Of a stretch of 64,000 bases of DNA, positions 38,691 through 50,499 are shown piece by piece (position 1 is the stretch's first letter; every line of letters starts with the position of its first letter). The stretch comes from Elysia chlorotica (lineage: Eukaryota; Mollusca; Gastropoda; Plakobranchidae): assembly GCA_003991915.1 (NCBI GenBank), contig RQTK01000052.1, positions 396,212-460,211 of the forward strand, written 5' to 3'. The position numbers were made by a program, and so were the translations under genes. The notes beneath the pieces are model-generated. The model made no database searches. It was given only the letters and a program-made list of their open reading frames with translations, and had not been told where the DNA came from.

Positions 38691-38905
38691 TTAGTTGGTT
38701 TAACATCAGCACTATATAGGATATATTGTGGACGGGCCCCATGACTGATGTTTGAGAATTTTTATGTGCTGTCACATATGAAAAATGGCTCAGCGGGTCA
38801 CATTAAACTGACACCTACCCAACCAGTAAGGTGCGAAATGCCCAGGGCTTGAATCACGACCTTTTGCGTAGGGAACCAGTGTTCTATCCCAGGGCTATCG
38901 CACCC
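38691..38905 (-). mobile_element. SINE family A in duplication copy 1
   Basis: On the minus strand: A-box-like GATAGCCCTGGGATAGAAC, B-box-like GTGATTCAAGCCC, then the family body (GGTGTCAGTTTAATGTGAC, GGGGCCCGTCCACAATATA) and the end GATGTTAAACCAACTAAAA. No clear target-site duplication. Confidence 0.8.
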
Positions 38906-41136
38906 GATGCCTACAAGCAAGTTTTGTTGATTGCTAGTACGTTTGTTGGGACTGCGCACAAAACAATTCAATCATTAGAAAAGTTACGTTACACTAAATG
39001 AAAAAGAAACAAAAAGCTTGATATTTTCTTCAGCTTCTTTTACGTTGAGCAAGCTCAACCGTTTTCCTATGTTGATTATTTATTATCTTTTTTCATAAAG
39101 AAAAAGAATAGTAACAATTGTACGGGCTATTGTTAAAAGCAATGCGTCCAATACACATTTACAATGAAGTGATGTTTGGTTTGGTTTAGATTTTCATTAG
39201 TTACTATAACAAAAGATGGTGATGTTCTAATTCTAAACTCGTATAAAATTTTCGATGTTTTTCTCTTTGTAAGGTAACTTAAAGTGGTATACTTTACGGT
39301 ATAAAATAATTATCTTATTTGTGCAAGATGGAATATAGAAGACTGATTTCGGCGATACCGCACTTCTCAGCCTGTCTCAGTTTAATGTAAAACGTAATTG
39401 CATAGGATTTTTCTTTAGAATGGCAAACTTACTGCCTTTCATTTTGATGAGTCTTATATTTTGCCCATGATTTTTTAATTCACCATTGTCCTGTTTCAAT
39501 TCTTCCAAAAGAAAGCCCAAAATATTAATCATTGCAAACACAAGACACAGATAGAATTACGAAATAATATTATTGTTGCTAGTCCTTTTGACTTGTCCTT
39601 GGTTTAAGTCTTCTACACGGCATACGTTTGGTCGTTTTTTTCTAATAGAATTGCGAATAATGGGAATTTGTCTTGGCTCACAGGGCTTTTTAAAGTTTTG
39701 CATATAGAACGCTACGGTTGTTTAGCATGCTATATAACCAGAGGATAAGGGAAAAGAAAAGCCTCACAAGCTGTTGTTACATAGATACGGCTTCGAAGTT
39801 AGGTTTTATTCTATATTCGAAATAATGTCAATAGTATGATACTAATACGATAGGCTATACGGCTTGTTTCGTGTTTGTCTCTATGACTATTGCGATCGGA
39901 TGTGTATGCCTAGATATTTGAACCAATTGGTGATGATGCAAGCTTAAGGTGAAAATTAAATACCTAGATCTTACAATGACTCTTTTATAACAGTCAATAC
40001 TTTTAGATATGCCAGCAACCGCGAAATAGTCACGAGAACGTGGGGCGACTTGTGGTAAAAGTCAAATTATATACATGTACCTAGATTACACGGTATCAGT
40101 TTTGTGAGTACTCAGATTACTTTAGCAGCAGCACATTTCTTTTATACGGTTGAGGTTTGTGGATCACATTAAATGTCTATTTATTCATCTCACACCTTAA
40201 TGATTGCAAACCTAAACATAGTTTAGAACAGAGTATTGCGTGATTTTTCAACAAGAATAATGAACGGAAAGAGAGCAAAGGGTATGTCGAGAGCAGAGAG
40301 CGGGGATGGACTAGGAAGATGGATTGGCAGAGGCGAAGGGAATCGACCTGATTATGAAGCGCGAGGAAAGTGACCTGTGGTCGGACAAGGTCGACCATGC
40401 AAACCGGCACGGCACTCCGTGATGGTGAAGAGCTTCCAGGTCATTGATCTGCTCCAATATGCTAAATAATGCAAGAATAATACAGTATTCAACTTCCAGA
40501 TTTCATCTCTTCTTAATTGCACTTTTCATTTGCTTTGTATTCAGGATGGTAAATATGTTTTAGAATTGTATTTACAATAAATTGGCTGAAACTGATAAGA
40601 TTGAAAATATCACGAGCTTTTTAATCAAAGCAAAAACAGATAGGGCAGTGGATTATGTATATTTGTCTCAAAATTGGTTCTTTGTTGACATTTTAATAAT
40701 AAAGTATTACATACTATGATACCTAGTAGAACAACTCATATTGTGGACACTAAAAGTTTGGCCCACTGCCCGCTCCAAGAAAGACGACAGTGCGTGGTAA
40801 AATAGGGTGAATATGTAGACTCTTCATAAAATAAACACTAAATAGTTACACATGTTCTTTTGTTTTGTTTTCTTTTGTTTGTTGTTTTGTTTTTATATAG
40901 ACATGACGAAGTCAAACGTTACACATTCGTGCCGCTGATTTCAGAAACCCAATTACATGTTTGAAGCCTCCTTTTTTAGATATTCAAGAAATAAAGAGTG
41001 TCCAGTTAGTCATACGACGTCACACGCTAACGATCTTCGGCAGATGAGGAAAGTAAATTAATTAGGATTGTCTGTCACTGACCACAGGTGATGGCCTTGT
41101 GCGGTCGTATAAGTTTCACAACATCATACGTAAGGC

Positions 41137-41243
41137 GTTCGGCGCCCAGTGACTGAGACTGAATAGTACAGGCCGGATTTTCACATTTTGTTCATGACGG
41201 AACTGCTTTTCTAGACTTTTTGGAAGTCTTTGCCGTGGTAACT
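41137..41243. promoter_or_regulatory. nearly invariant block in copy 2
   Basis: Partner of 38392-38498, with one mismatch in 107 bases. Confidence 0.35.
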
Positions 41244-41426
41244 TAGTCAAATATTGTTTACTTTTTTTCTTTTTTTTATCAATGTTAGTTTTTTTATTGC
41301 TAAAGGTTTCTAAAGTTTTACACTGAGGAGTGAGGGATGGTTAGGCTTAAAGTGGCCCCTTCCCCAACTGCGTGTTGGTACCAGTTAGGCCGTCTAGTGG
41401 TAAATATAGCAGGAAATTATCCGATT

Positions 41427-41640
41427 TTAGTTGGTTTAACATCAGCACTATATAGGCTATATTGTGGACGGGGCCCATGACTGATGTTTGAGAATTTTTA
41501 TGTGCTGCCACATACGAAAAATGGCTCAGTGGGTCACATTAAACTGACACCTACCCAACCAGTAAGGTGCGAAATGCCCAGGGCTTGAATCACGACCTTT
41601 TGCGCCAGAAACCGGTGTTCTATCCCAGGGCTATCGCACC
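41427..41640 (-). mobile_element. SINE family A in duplication copy 2
   Basis: Paralogous to the element at 38691-38905, carried along by the tandem duplication rather than by a separate insertion. Confidence 0.8.
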
Positions 41641-42055
41641 CGATGCCTACATACACGTTTTCGCTTGTTTTGTTGATTGCTAGAACGTTTGTTGGGACTG
41701 CACACTAAACAATTCAATCATTAGAAAAGATACAGGACACAAAATGAAAAAAAAACAAAAAGTTTGATATTTTCTACAGCTTCTTTTTATGTTGAGCAAG
41801 CTCAACCGTTTTCCTATGTTGATTATTTATTATCTTTTTTCATAAAGAAAAAGAATATGAACAATAGTACGGGCTATTATAAAAAGCGATGCGTCCAAAA
41901 AACATTTACAATGAAGTGATGTTTGGTTTGGTTTCGGTTTTCATTAGTTACTATAACAAAAGATGGTGATGTTCTGATTCTTAACTCGTGTTAAATAGTA
42001 CAGGATCAATATTTTCGATGTTTTTCTCTTTGTAAGGTTTCAAACATGGTAGAGA

Positions 42056-42072
42056 GAAAGAAAAACAGTGAG

Positions 42073-42107
<35 letters not shown>

Positions 42108-42137
42108 TAGAGAGAGAGACAAAGAGAGAGAGAGAGG
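42056..42137. repeat. GA-rich microsatellite
   Basis: Imperfect GA tract directly after the tandem duplication. Confidence 0.95.
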
Positions 42138-42446
42138 GGGGGATATTGGGTAAGAAGGTGCTAGACATGGTATTGTAAAAAGAAGATAAATGAATGCCGA
42201 AAAACACATACAATAATGGAAAAAAAACAAAGCTAACGCTGCATATCAAAAACATAACGTGAAGGATCAAATCTTTTGTATATAAAACAGTCTAAGGAAA
42301 GCAAAATGTGCATGAATAACAGGCGGTACAGTAAAGATACGAATCAAATAATACTCCCTCCACAGGAAGACGAGCCCCGGTCTCTCTGATGTAAACTCAC
42401 CCTGTGTTTTGACAGCGTAATTTCGATTCCGATGGTTATCGTAAAA

Positions 42447-42578
42447 CTATGGGAAGAACCCACCAAACCTGAGAAGGCATTCTGTGATGGAGGGAGTGAT
42501 AGCGTCAACTTCGATAGAAAGGCTAGCCTTCTCAGCATTTTCTCTGGCTGCATTCAATGCTGCAATGCTGACATTCAT
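42447..42578 (-). CDS. candidate exon, unknown protein
   Basis: A minus-strand frame reads MNVSIAALNAARENAEKASL then SIEVDAITPSITECLLRFGG and stops after 43 codons. It could start at this ATG or be entered from an acceptor (AACAAAACCAAG) nine bases upstream. The Ala/Asn/Glu-rich helical character is protein-like. However, the antisense frame is also open and hydrophobic. An alternative minus-strand reading uses the acceptor TTCTTCCCATAG just downstream and a strong donor at CAGG|GTGAGT (near 42405) to give a 46-bp micro-exon. The whole 42380-42600 block is coding-like, but its structure is unresolved and no family is recognised. Confidence 0.28.
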   Translation of the reverse strand: MNVSIAALNAARENAEKASLSIEVDAITPSITECLLRFGGFFP

Positions 42579-43236
42579 TTCAAACTTGGTTTTGTTTAGT
42601 AAACATGGAAAGGTTAATGTTAATTACCATACACCCAAGAACCCAATATTGGTCAATCATACTTAAGAGCAACAAGAGATGAAATCACCTATCTCGGAAA
42701 TATCCACTAAAATAGAGGATGTACAAAGGAAATAAAAGATGTGCTGGTGCTTTCTTGGCTTTGTTTAAGCCGGTAAACAAATACTGCTATTTCAGGCTTT
42801 CACTAAGTTGTTCTCTTGATTTACATGTGTTAATAGAGCGAATTACCTATCGTGTGCTTTGCTTTCTGTCCTTACTGCTGATGTCGATGAAGGGAGATCC
42901 AATGAATTTTAGTGACTGACATCTTTGGGTAAAGGCACTGTCCCTACCCACCGTTTATAAACGGTGTTAAAAAAGGATGTTCTTTTACACATAGATTGGC
43001 GATTGTGACCAGCTGTTGTTTTCTTTTATTTTGTAGTCATCTGGTGGTAAAGTCTAGAATTAAAGTCAGGGTGCAGTCATGTTTACTCGTTTCGGCTCAT
43101 AATCAGCTTTATAATCAGTCGAGAATTTATTTTAGTTTTTTTTTTTCTAAAAATTAAAAATTAAAACAATAGATCTAGTATGATTCAATTTCAGGTAAAC
43201 CTAGATTTCGAGTCCAGATTTGCACTTTCTCTCCCC

Positions 43237-43272
43237 GACATGTCTCTTTGTCTCTCTGTCTCTATCGATCTC

Positions 43273-43320
<48 letters not shown>

Positions 43321-43323
43321 CAC
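43237..43323. repeat. (CT)n microsatellite
   Basis: CT tract with TCTG/TCTA interruptions. Confidence 0.95.
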
Positions 43324-44441
43324 TCCCGAAAATGTCCCCCTCCCTACCTCCCTGAGTAACTTTTTTTTATATGTGGGGGCGTAAATGTTTCTTGTTTTGT
43401 TTTAAATAAATGTCGGGCATCGATGCAAGAAATAGGTAAGAAGTTTGGTCCTTCTAGACTTAGATTCTAGGCAGATTCTAGGTTACGTTCTAAATCATTC
43501 TGTGATTGTCTATAAATTTGTCAGTTTTTTCTGGGTTGGTTGTTTCGTGTTTTAAGCATGTAGGGGTTCTTGGTTCAAATAATGTAAAAAAAATTGTATG
43601 TTTGTATGAGTGTGTATGTGTATAACGTAAATGTTACATGATTATATTATTAATTTTAATGTTCATAGCATTTTTTTTTTAAATCGTCAGCAAAGTAAAA
43701 CTATCAGCAGGCAACACATCGCGGTCATACAGTGTAAAAGGACAAATTTTTTCATCTTTCAAGAACGGTGGAAAAGAACGCCATTGGTTGACTTTGTCGC
43801 TAAAGACTATCAATTACTTGAATTTAAACGTTTCTAAATTGATTTTCTTTTCGCATTATATCAAATAAAAAGGACAATATTAAAAGGACATTACTTGCAT
43901 CAACATATTCGATTCTTAAAAAACATTAAAAAGATTTGTGTGTTTTTTATGTAATAAGTATTTACAAAATGTGACGTTTATCATTTGACCATTACGTATT
44001 ATAATTAAAAGGACCGGGATAATTCTTATTCTCACTGGGTTTTTTTCTACACTTCTAAAGATTCACGCGACGACAGCACAATATGACACAAAGGGAGCAT
44101 TAAGAGCAATGTTTTGTCGCATTCTCATTTGATCGATGGTTTTTTAAACGCCCAAACGAAGCTATAACTATTGCAAATGGCTACCAAAACCTAATTCTGA
44201 TCGAAATTTTTAGGTAATTATTTTTTCCGCCGTTCACATTTTTCTTACACCAACCGAACCAGTAGAAAACAATTCGGTCGATCCGTGATTGTCCGGGTAC
44301 CTCACAAATTCAATAATCTGTGGCCTTCCCAATCTCTGTCATCGCTTTTTCTCACCTGATCTGCTTCAACTTCAGATTTTTCTTTCTATGTCACATTTTT
44401 CTACCAGCGTGCCTGCCTGTCTCTTTCTGTCCGTATGTTTG

Positions 44442-44511
44442 TATGTTTCTCACTTTCTGTCTCTCTATCTCTCTCACTCTCTCTCTATCTCTCTCTCTCT
44501 ATCTCTTTCTC

Positions 44512-44556
<45 letters not shown>
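44442..44556. repeat. (CT)n microsatellite
   Basis: CT tract with regular CTAT interruptions. Confidence 0.96.
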
Positions 44557-44558
<2 letters not shown>

Positions 44559-44635
44559 AAATTAGTTTCTGGGTTTGCCACTATCTTTTAGAACCAGCTG
44601 GGGTCTTTGACTAACACCATCTTGGCATCAAAATC

Positions 44636-44925
44636 GAACTTTGTATGCTCTTGCACGATCGCCCCTAGGTTCTGTTAGATGCAAGAATAAATGCTCGCTT
44701 GATATTTTAAAGTTTTCAGTGGCGGTACAACAAAGCTGCGCCATCCTTTGTAGCAGAACTTACCTCTGAAGGTCATCACCGAAGTTTGTATGCTCTTGGA
44801 CGATCACCTCTAGATTCTGTTAGCTACAAGAATTAATGCTCTCTTGATCCTCTAAACTGTACAGTGCCGAAATAACAAAGGCTCGCTATCCTTTGTAACA
44901 GAACATACCTTTGTAAGTCAACACC
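44636..44925. repeat. two-copy tandem repeat, 145-bp unit
   Basis: Units 44636-44780 and 44781-44925 both open with a GAA.TTTGTATGCTCTTG motif, carry TTCTGTTAG and AATGCTC, and end with TAGCAGAAC/TAACAGAAC plus GTCAxCACC. They diverge by roughly a fifth by eye. A third partial start may follow at 44926. Confidence 0.9.
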
Positions 44926-45574
44926 GACATTCTGTTATGAGGATACATAAAATAGAAGGTAAGAAAGCTGCTTTGGGTTGGAAAACCAATGGATAAAACT
45001 AGCTTTGCTTCTCTTTCATTTGCGTGGTCGACGTTGTTTTCTTTGGGTCGAGTTGCAAACGCACCCGGAAGCCTCGCCGTATGGATAAAACTTTACTCTT
45101 GCTCTAGACATATCTATCTACCTTCGCCCTGCGACGTCCCGAGGGGAAACGGAAAAAACCGAAGGTGTAGAAATATTGCTACAAAAATGTTTCTCCTCAT
45201 CAGGGTGGAGGATAACTTTTGCCAAGCGAACTAATATCTTTTACACTAAATCGTTTTGCCAAGTTTGTATTTTACATGTTTTTACAAACAATACAAGTTT
45301 GTTCACATATTTCCTGGCTATAGGTTGGTTTCACCGAATCCGGCACTCACACACCCATACCATTGTAGATTTCGCAGCGCGAGTAGAAGTGTAACTATGT
45401 TCTATGCTCATCTATATAGTTTTAAGGTAGCGATTACCAGCTATAATATAAGGGCGTAATTTGAAACCATTTCCAAACCACTTGAGATGAAAACTGTGCT
45501 GGGCAAATAAAATTGCGATAAAAATGATCCCTTAAGTGCACGCGTACCTAATAAACCACCCGTAAGAGCTGTAG

Positions 45575-45609
45575 AAAAGAGAGAAAGAGAGAGATAGAGA
45601 GATACATAG

Positions 45610-45640
<31 letters not shown>

Positions 45641-45702
45641 CAAAGAGAGTGAGACAGAGACAGACAGGCAGACAGACAGGAAAACAAGCAAGAGAGATAG
45701 AA

Positions 45703-45744
<42 letters not shown>
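45575..45744. repeat. GA-rich microsatellite
   Basis: Degenerate GA/GATA/GACA tract ending in pure GA. Confidence 0.95.
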
Positions 45745-45745
<1 letters not shown>

Positions 45746-45759
45746 ATAGAGATAAAGTA

Positions 45760-48700
45760 GTGAGGAAGATGGAAAAGACAAAGTAGGTGCGGAACTACAA
45801 GACAAAAGAGAAAGATTGATAAAGAACAATGCATTTCTAGACATAAAGTTAGAAAGGCGGAGAGATAATGAGAGAAGTGATTGTGGAAGTGAAGTTACGA
45901 ACGTTTAGATTTAAAAAGTTGATTTTAATTCCTTTAAGGAACTTATTTTTTGTATCAAACAATTACAAAATTAGAATAAACTTATCTTCTTCTTCAACCA
46001 CTGTGAGCGCATTTGTTTTGCACACACTTAAAGTACATGTCAAATGCAACAAGGAGATAGAGGCGCAAAATATTATTCACCTAACCCTTCTTTTCTGAAA
46101 GAACACGTGAATGTACCAAAAAAAACGTGTTGAGCTTAAAAACTGCAGTTGGCAGACTTCAACACCTCAACAAACCAAGACCTGAACGTCTAAACTTGGT
46201 CGGGTGATGTAAAAACCAGTTAAAAAAACATAGCTCTTTGTCAAAACACCAGGCTTCAGTTGCTTCAGCACTCCAGCCTGGCTCTAAAGTACACCTTAGA
46301 TTTTGTACTTTGAACATAATGCTTAGGCTGTTAACCATGGCACTAAAACATCTACTGACAGTTTTGCTTTGTTAGGTAAGTTTGTTTCAGGTTGCAAAAG
46401 TCGAAGCAAAAGTTATGCCCTGGTGTTGTAAGAGTCGACGTTTTTTTTTATCATTTCATCACCATCTGCCACTGTCTGCCTCCCACACAAAACGTACAAG
46501 AATAAAAATCTAGCTTTTTCAAAAACTTATTTCATTGAAGACGCGTTTATTACCTTTGGAGCTAAGTTTTGCTCCGGAATAGTCTGCTTGTGATGAATTT
46601 AACCTTTTAGAAAAAGTTATAAAGTTTTTGCGGCATTTCTGGTAAATACCAAGATTCAGAATCTAATATAAATGCTTTCATGTTTTGCATTAAATCAATT
46701 TTATAGTTAAAGACTTATAAAACATGTATATATCTAATCTTCAAACGAATAGAGATAAACTTTATAGCAAACATGGTAAAATCAATAATTTTCTAAAGGT
46801 CTATCTAGACCAGTTCGTTGGTAAATATCACGAGTTAAATAATGGATTTAACGTATTGTGATAGATGCTTATACTTTAGGCTAGTGGGCTTCCTGCTCAA
46901 ATCCAACCTAAATATTTCCTCTCCTTATAATCACTTTATATCCTTTTTTAGTCTGGGATCTATTCTATTTTTTCAATAGCATGTCGATAAAATCTCAAAA
47001 AGCACCTTTTGTCAGTGAAAAGTAATGATGTTCATTTTTTTCTGAAAATCTCAAAAATCCTTGTGGTATAATTTAAGTTAGGTATTTGAGGAAGGAAAAA
47101 TTAATTGTATATAACTTCAAAGGCTATTTTTGAAGCTTAGAACGTTTCCCAGTGATACCGCTTACACAAGAGCTCTCAAAAGAAAACTATGCGCTTCTTG
47201 CGAAAGCCGAAAAATGTATTGGTACTAAATAAAGGAGTGCACTTACAAAGAGACGCAGCGACCAAATTTGCCTTTTCAGTTTAGTTGACGAGGTACATCC
47301 TGCAATCTTTAGATGTTTTATGCATAAAATATGAACAGAGAACAAGGAAAGTACAAAAAATTTGAAGGGCAAACCTAAAAAGACTCCTGAGTATTATGAT
47401 TTCCCTTGTGTATCGAAAAGCCAAGAGCACCAACGTGTGAATGGACGGGGGCCAACTAGCCGTGATCAAGAATTTCGCCATCCAGACATGATATATTCTA
47501 TCTTTTCAACGGGAGACTTATTTTGACAGAGGTCACAGTTCCAATATGAAGGAATCAATAAAACCCCTCGCTAGACCGTCTGGAGGTTAACCAACAGCGC
47601 AAGGGACATTCTACATCCACAGACCAAGTTATTTAATCTTAAAACATGAAGGGGCGTTGCGACCTAGTGACAAAAAACTCAGGACTTTTTTGTATAATTT
47701 TTATTATAATTCTTAAAAGGTTGGTTTTATTCATACATATAGTCTTTTTTTTATCATAGACTTTTTTTTATTGTGTAACTTAAAATCCCAGAGCAATGAT
47801 CTCGTAAATCATTATGGCAAAACCCGCCCTTGAGACTTTAATACAATAATTTTGTGGATTCGTAATTTATGTGACATGAAAATAAACCGGATAACACGAA
47901 TTTTTGTCGTTTTACTAGCATTATGATTTCATTTTATGATACTTTTTTTAGAAAGACGAAGAAAATTAATCTATACATGTTCAACGTTCTTTTAAGAACA
48001 ATTTCAATTACCGAGTACAGGGTGAAGTGTGAAACCAAAAATAGTCATTTGACTCGCACATAAATGCAATACATTAAAATTGGCAAAAGACCGTCGAAAG
48101 CTCTTCTCCCAGAAATATTCGGAATGTTAGATCATCTTACATTTACCGTTACTGTCCCACAGCAATATGAGTTCTCAAAACAAATCATCACTTTCATCTC
48201 GAGGCAATTTTCCATCAATGAGTGCGTGGTACGGTCAAGCTGTAGTTTCTACGCTGAAAGATTTCTAAAGATCTGCTCTTCAAGCTCTCCAAACCAACAC
48301 GATAAATCACTCAACATATTTATGTTTTTAAATACAAATGTTTTCCTGAACTTATTATCCCCAAGGAGAATCTATGAAACTAACTTTGTCCAATACAAAG
48401 AAATGAGTTTGGTAAGGAAATGGCTTTTTCCGTTTTATGTTCAATTTTGTCTTTAAGATGGTACGGGCTCAAAGACAAAAAATGTCTATGTCTCTCTCCG
48501 ATTTTATTTATCAGGCATCGACCGCACTTGCCCAATTTTACAAGGAATCTGGCCACATGTTCAAACTGTCCTGTGTTAACCGTGTCTGGGTCACTACAGA
48601 CGGACTGTGTAATGTGGACCTGGGGTGCCGTTACCAGTAACAAGGTTTTATTGACATCAGCTACGGTTCTACTATTACCTTAAGTAAGTTTTGCTACCCA

Positions 48701-49165
48701 CCAAATTCTAGATGGATGCAAATCTTGCGTAAAAAGCAGTTAAGTTAGAGATAGATAGCGATGTCATATATGCGAACTTTTAAGGCCTAATGCGCTAAAA
48801 GGGCTGTAGTAAGTGATAAGAATTGTGCAGTTATTAACGACATACATGGAAAAGAAACCGCTGATGATGGAAGTGCTGATCTGGGTGGTAATAAAGAAAT
48901 GCAGGGTGTTGTCAACTAAATTCATTATGCGACCTAAAAGGTGTTGTAGAAACCCATTAAAAGCAATAGATGGGGGCGGAAAGTGCTAATTCAAACTAAA
49001 ACACCATAATTTAGTACAAAACGGACATATTCTACAAGGTTATATGGTTGATTTTCACAATCTCGACATCAAGTACTGCAAAGTCAATAGACGGCAACGC
49101 ACTGAATGTACGCAATATTAACCTCGCGGCATCCTCAACTGCCAAAGACCCAGCAGTTGGTTTGT
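45760..49165. other. AT-rich stretch without firm genes
   Basis: A 130-codon plus-strand frame at 48064-48456 lacks domains and splice context and is near chance expectation. At 48440-48660 three frames overlap in a slightly GC-richer block; one reads MVRAQRQKMSMSLSDFIYQA and stops after about 60 codons. I cannot support it as a gene. Confidence 0.4.
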
Positions 49166-49170
49166 AAATT

Positions 49171-50113
49171 GTTCTACAGAACTTGGTCAGAGATCGCCAT
49201 TGGACCCAATGAGATAGTGCGGGAGTAGCCGAGAAACCGTCACTCCTTTAATTATTATCACGCACACTAACTATACCGATACATCACAATTATTATCTGA
49301 TTCCAAATCTGATAGTTATGTAGTAATACACTGTACCTGCTACTATTTGAATGATGGTTGTGGCCATTGTGAGTGGGCTACAAATTACCAACCGAATTCA
49401 GTCAGAATATTTGGATTGTACATTATGCTAACCGTGGTTTATGTATACGTTTAAAACATGTGTAAAATTATCACCTAGACTAACCTTATGCATACACACG
49501 TACGTTTTTGTACGCTGCTTTTATAATGGGCTAGTGCTGATATACCTTTATGAACATGAAACACACATCCGCTGTAACATGTTATCTGGTCCAAACATGA
49601 GAGACGTAGGAGTAAATGATGCGATCTATCTGAAATCAGATCGTGTTAACGCCGAAACAATGAGCTCTTCTCAGCGACAAAGACCATGACTTTGTGAGTT
49701 TCAGCCCGTTCTGTTGATCAGCGGGGTATTTCGGTGGGTTCGGCACTAGTAGCCGTAAGGCACCATTGTGGTGCAGGCTCCAACTCCTTATTTTGTCATA
49801 TGATAATATTACTATTAATCACGCAAATAACATTAATATACTTCTATCGACAATATAATACAAACAGTAACTAGTATAAAAATACAATAAAAAAATAAAA
49901 AAAGAGAAAATGAAAAAATATCAATATATAATTAAAAAAAAAAAAAATAATAATAATGACTGTTGAAAAAAAAAGAAACAATGATATACTTACAAGGCTT
50001 CTATAAAAAAAAACACAATGGTACAAAAATAAAAATGATGCCAGTGAGTTAACTATTCTTGCTTTGAAGTCTCATTGGGTCCAATAGCGATCACTGGCCA
50101 AGTTCTGTAGAAT
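49171..50113. mobile_element. inverted-repeat element 1 (nonautonomous, MITE-like)
   Basis: The terminal inverted repeats are 43 bp: 49171-49213 (GTTCTACAGAACTTGGTCAG onward) and the complement of 50071-50113, differing at about four positions. The interior is AT-rich with A-runs and has no transposase-like frame. The left repeat continues inward into GATAGTGCGGGAGTAGCCGA, which recurs in element 2. No clear target-site duplication was seen. DNA-transposon descent is the most likely reading. Confidence 0.65.
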
Positions 50114-50115
50114 AG

Positions 50116-50491
50116 CTAAGTAAACGATACTTACCTGTAAGTTGAAGTTTGCTGTATGTTCTACAGAACGGTCAGTTATGGACCAAATGCCCACCCTATG
50201 GCACATAACCCTCCCTATTTAAGGACACCACACATTTCCATTTTAGTGGCCACACTTACAGAATATATGCTAAATATTACATCTCATAAAGGGTTACATT
50301 ACGCGGATATAATATGGATTATAATAGTTAACTGAACTGTTCTTTAAAAGGTGACGCTTTCTCGGCTACTCCCGAACTATCTGACATTCTCGGCTACCCC
50401 TGCACTATCTCATTTGGTCCATAGCAGATCACTGACGGTTCTGTAGAACATACAGCAAACTTCAACGTACAGGTAAGTATCGTTTACTTAG
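50116..50491. mobile_element. inverted-repeat element 2 with U1-complementary motif in each arm
   Basis: The left arm, 50116-50189, is the inverted complement of about 50411-50491, with two substitutions and one 7-base indel. Each arm begins CTAAGTAAACGATACTTACC. This contains ATACTTACCTG, identical to the first 11 bases of U1 snRNA. On the outgoing strand each arm therefore carries CAG|GTAAGTAT, a perfect 5' splice site that points out of the element. The arms also contain the GTTCTACAGAAC block of element 1. It starts two bases after element 1 ends. There is no coding capacity. Confidence 0.7.
50359..50414. repeat. short tandem repeat inside element 2
   Basis: TTCTCGGCTACTCCCGAACT (from 50359) is repeated about 29 bases on as TTCTCGGCTACCCCTGCACT, each followed by ATCT. 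The same motif occurs inverted in element 1 at 49211-49235. Confidence 0.85.
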
Positions 50492-50499
50492 ATAATAAA

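Larger units (their letters stand above)
36463..39274 (+). repeat. 2.8-kb tandem duplication, copy 1
   Basis: Starts ACTTAAAGTGGTATACTTTA and ends TTTTTCTCTTTGTAAGG, where copy 2 begins without any spacer. Identity to copy 2 is roughly nine in ten by eye, with many small indels. It contains a GC-rich block at 37500-37640, a highly conserved 107-bp block at 38392-38498 and a SINE at 38691-38905. Confidence 0.96.
39275..42037 (+). repeat. 2.8-kb tandem duplication, copy 2
   Basis: Follows copy 1 head to tail and ends with the same TTCTCTTTGTAAGG. Both copies carry the same SINE in the same place, so that insertion predates the duplication. The divergence between copies is in the range of either a moderately old tandem duplication or two haplotypes placed side by side by the assembler. 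Confidence 0.96.
42670..44630. other. AT-rich stretch with two CT microsatellites
   Basis: CT-rich tracts lie at about 43237-43323 and 44442-44556. No gene recognised. Confidence 0.6.

Noticed and set aside
48064-48456. 130-codon plus-strand frame
   Set aside because: About one stop-free run of this length is expected by chance in AT-rich DNA of this size. No domain, no splice context, and the composition looks random.
49441-49689. 82-codon frame inside inverted-repeat element 1, as a possible transposase
   Set aside because: Too short, with no catalytic motif or conserved domain, and composition like translated noncoding DNA.
50121-50140. A U1 snRNA gene or pseudogene
   Set aside because: Only the first 11 bases match U1. 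None of the downstream stem-loops or the Sm site is present.
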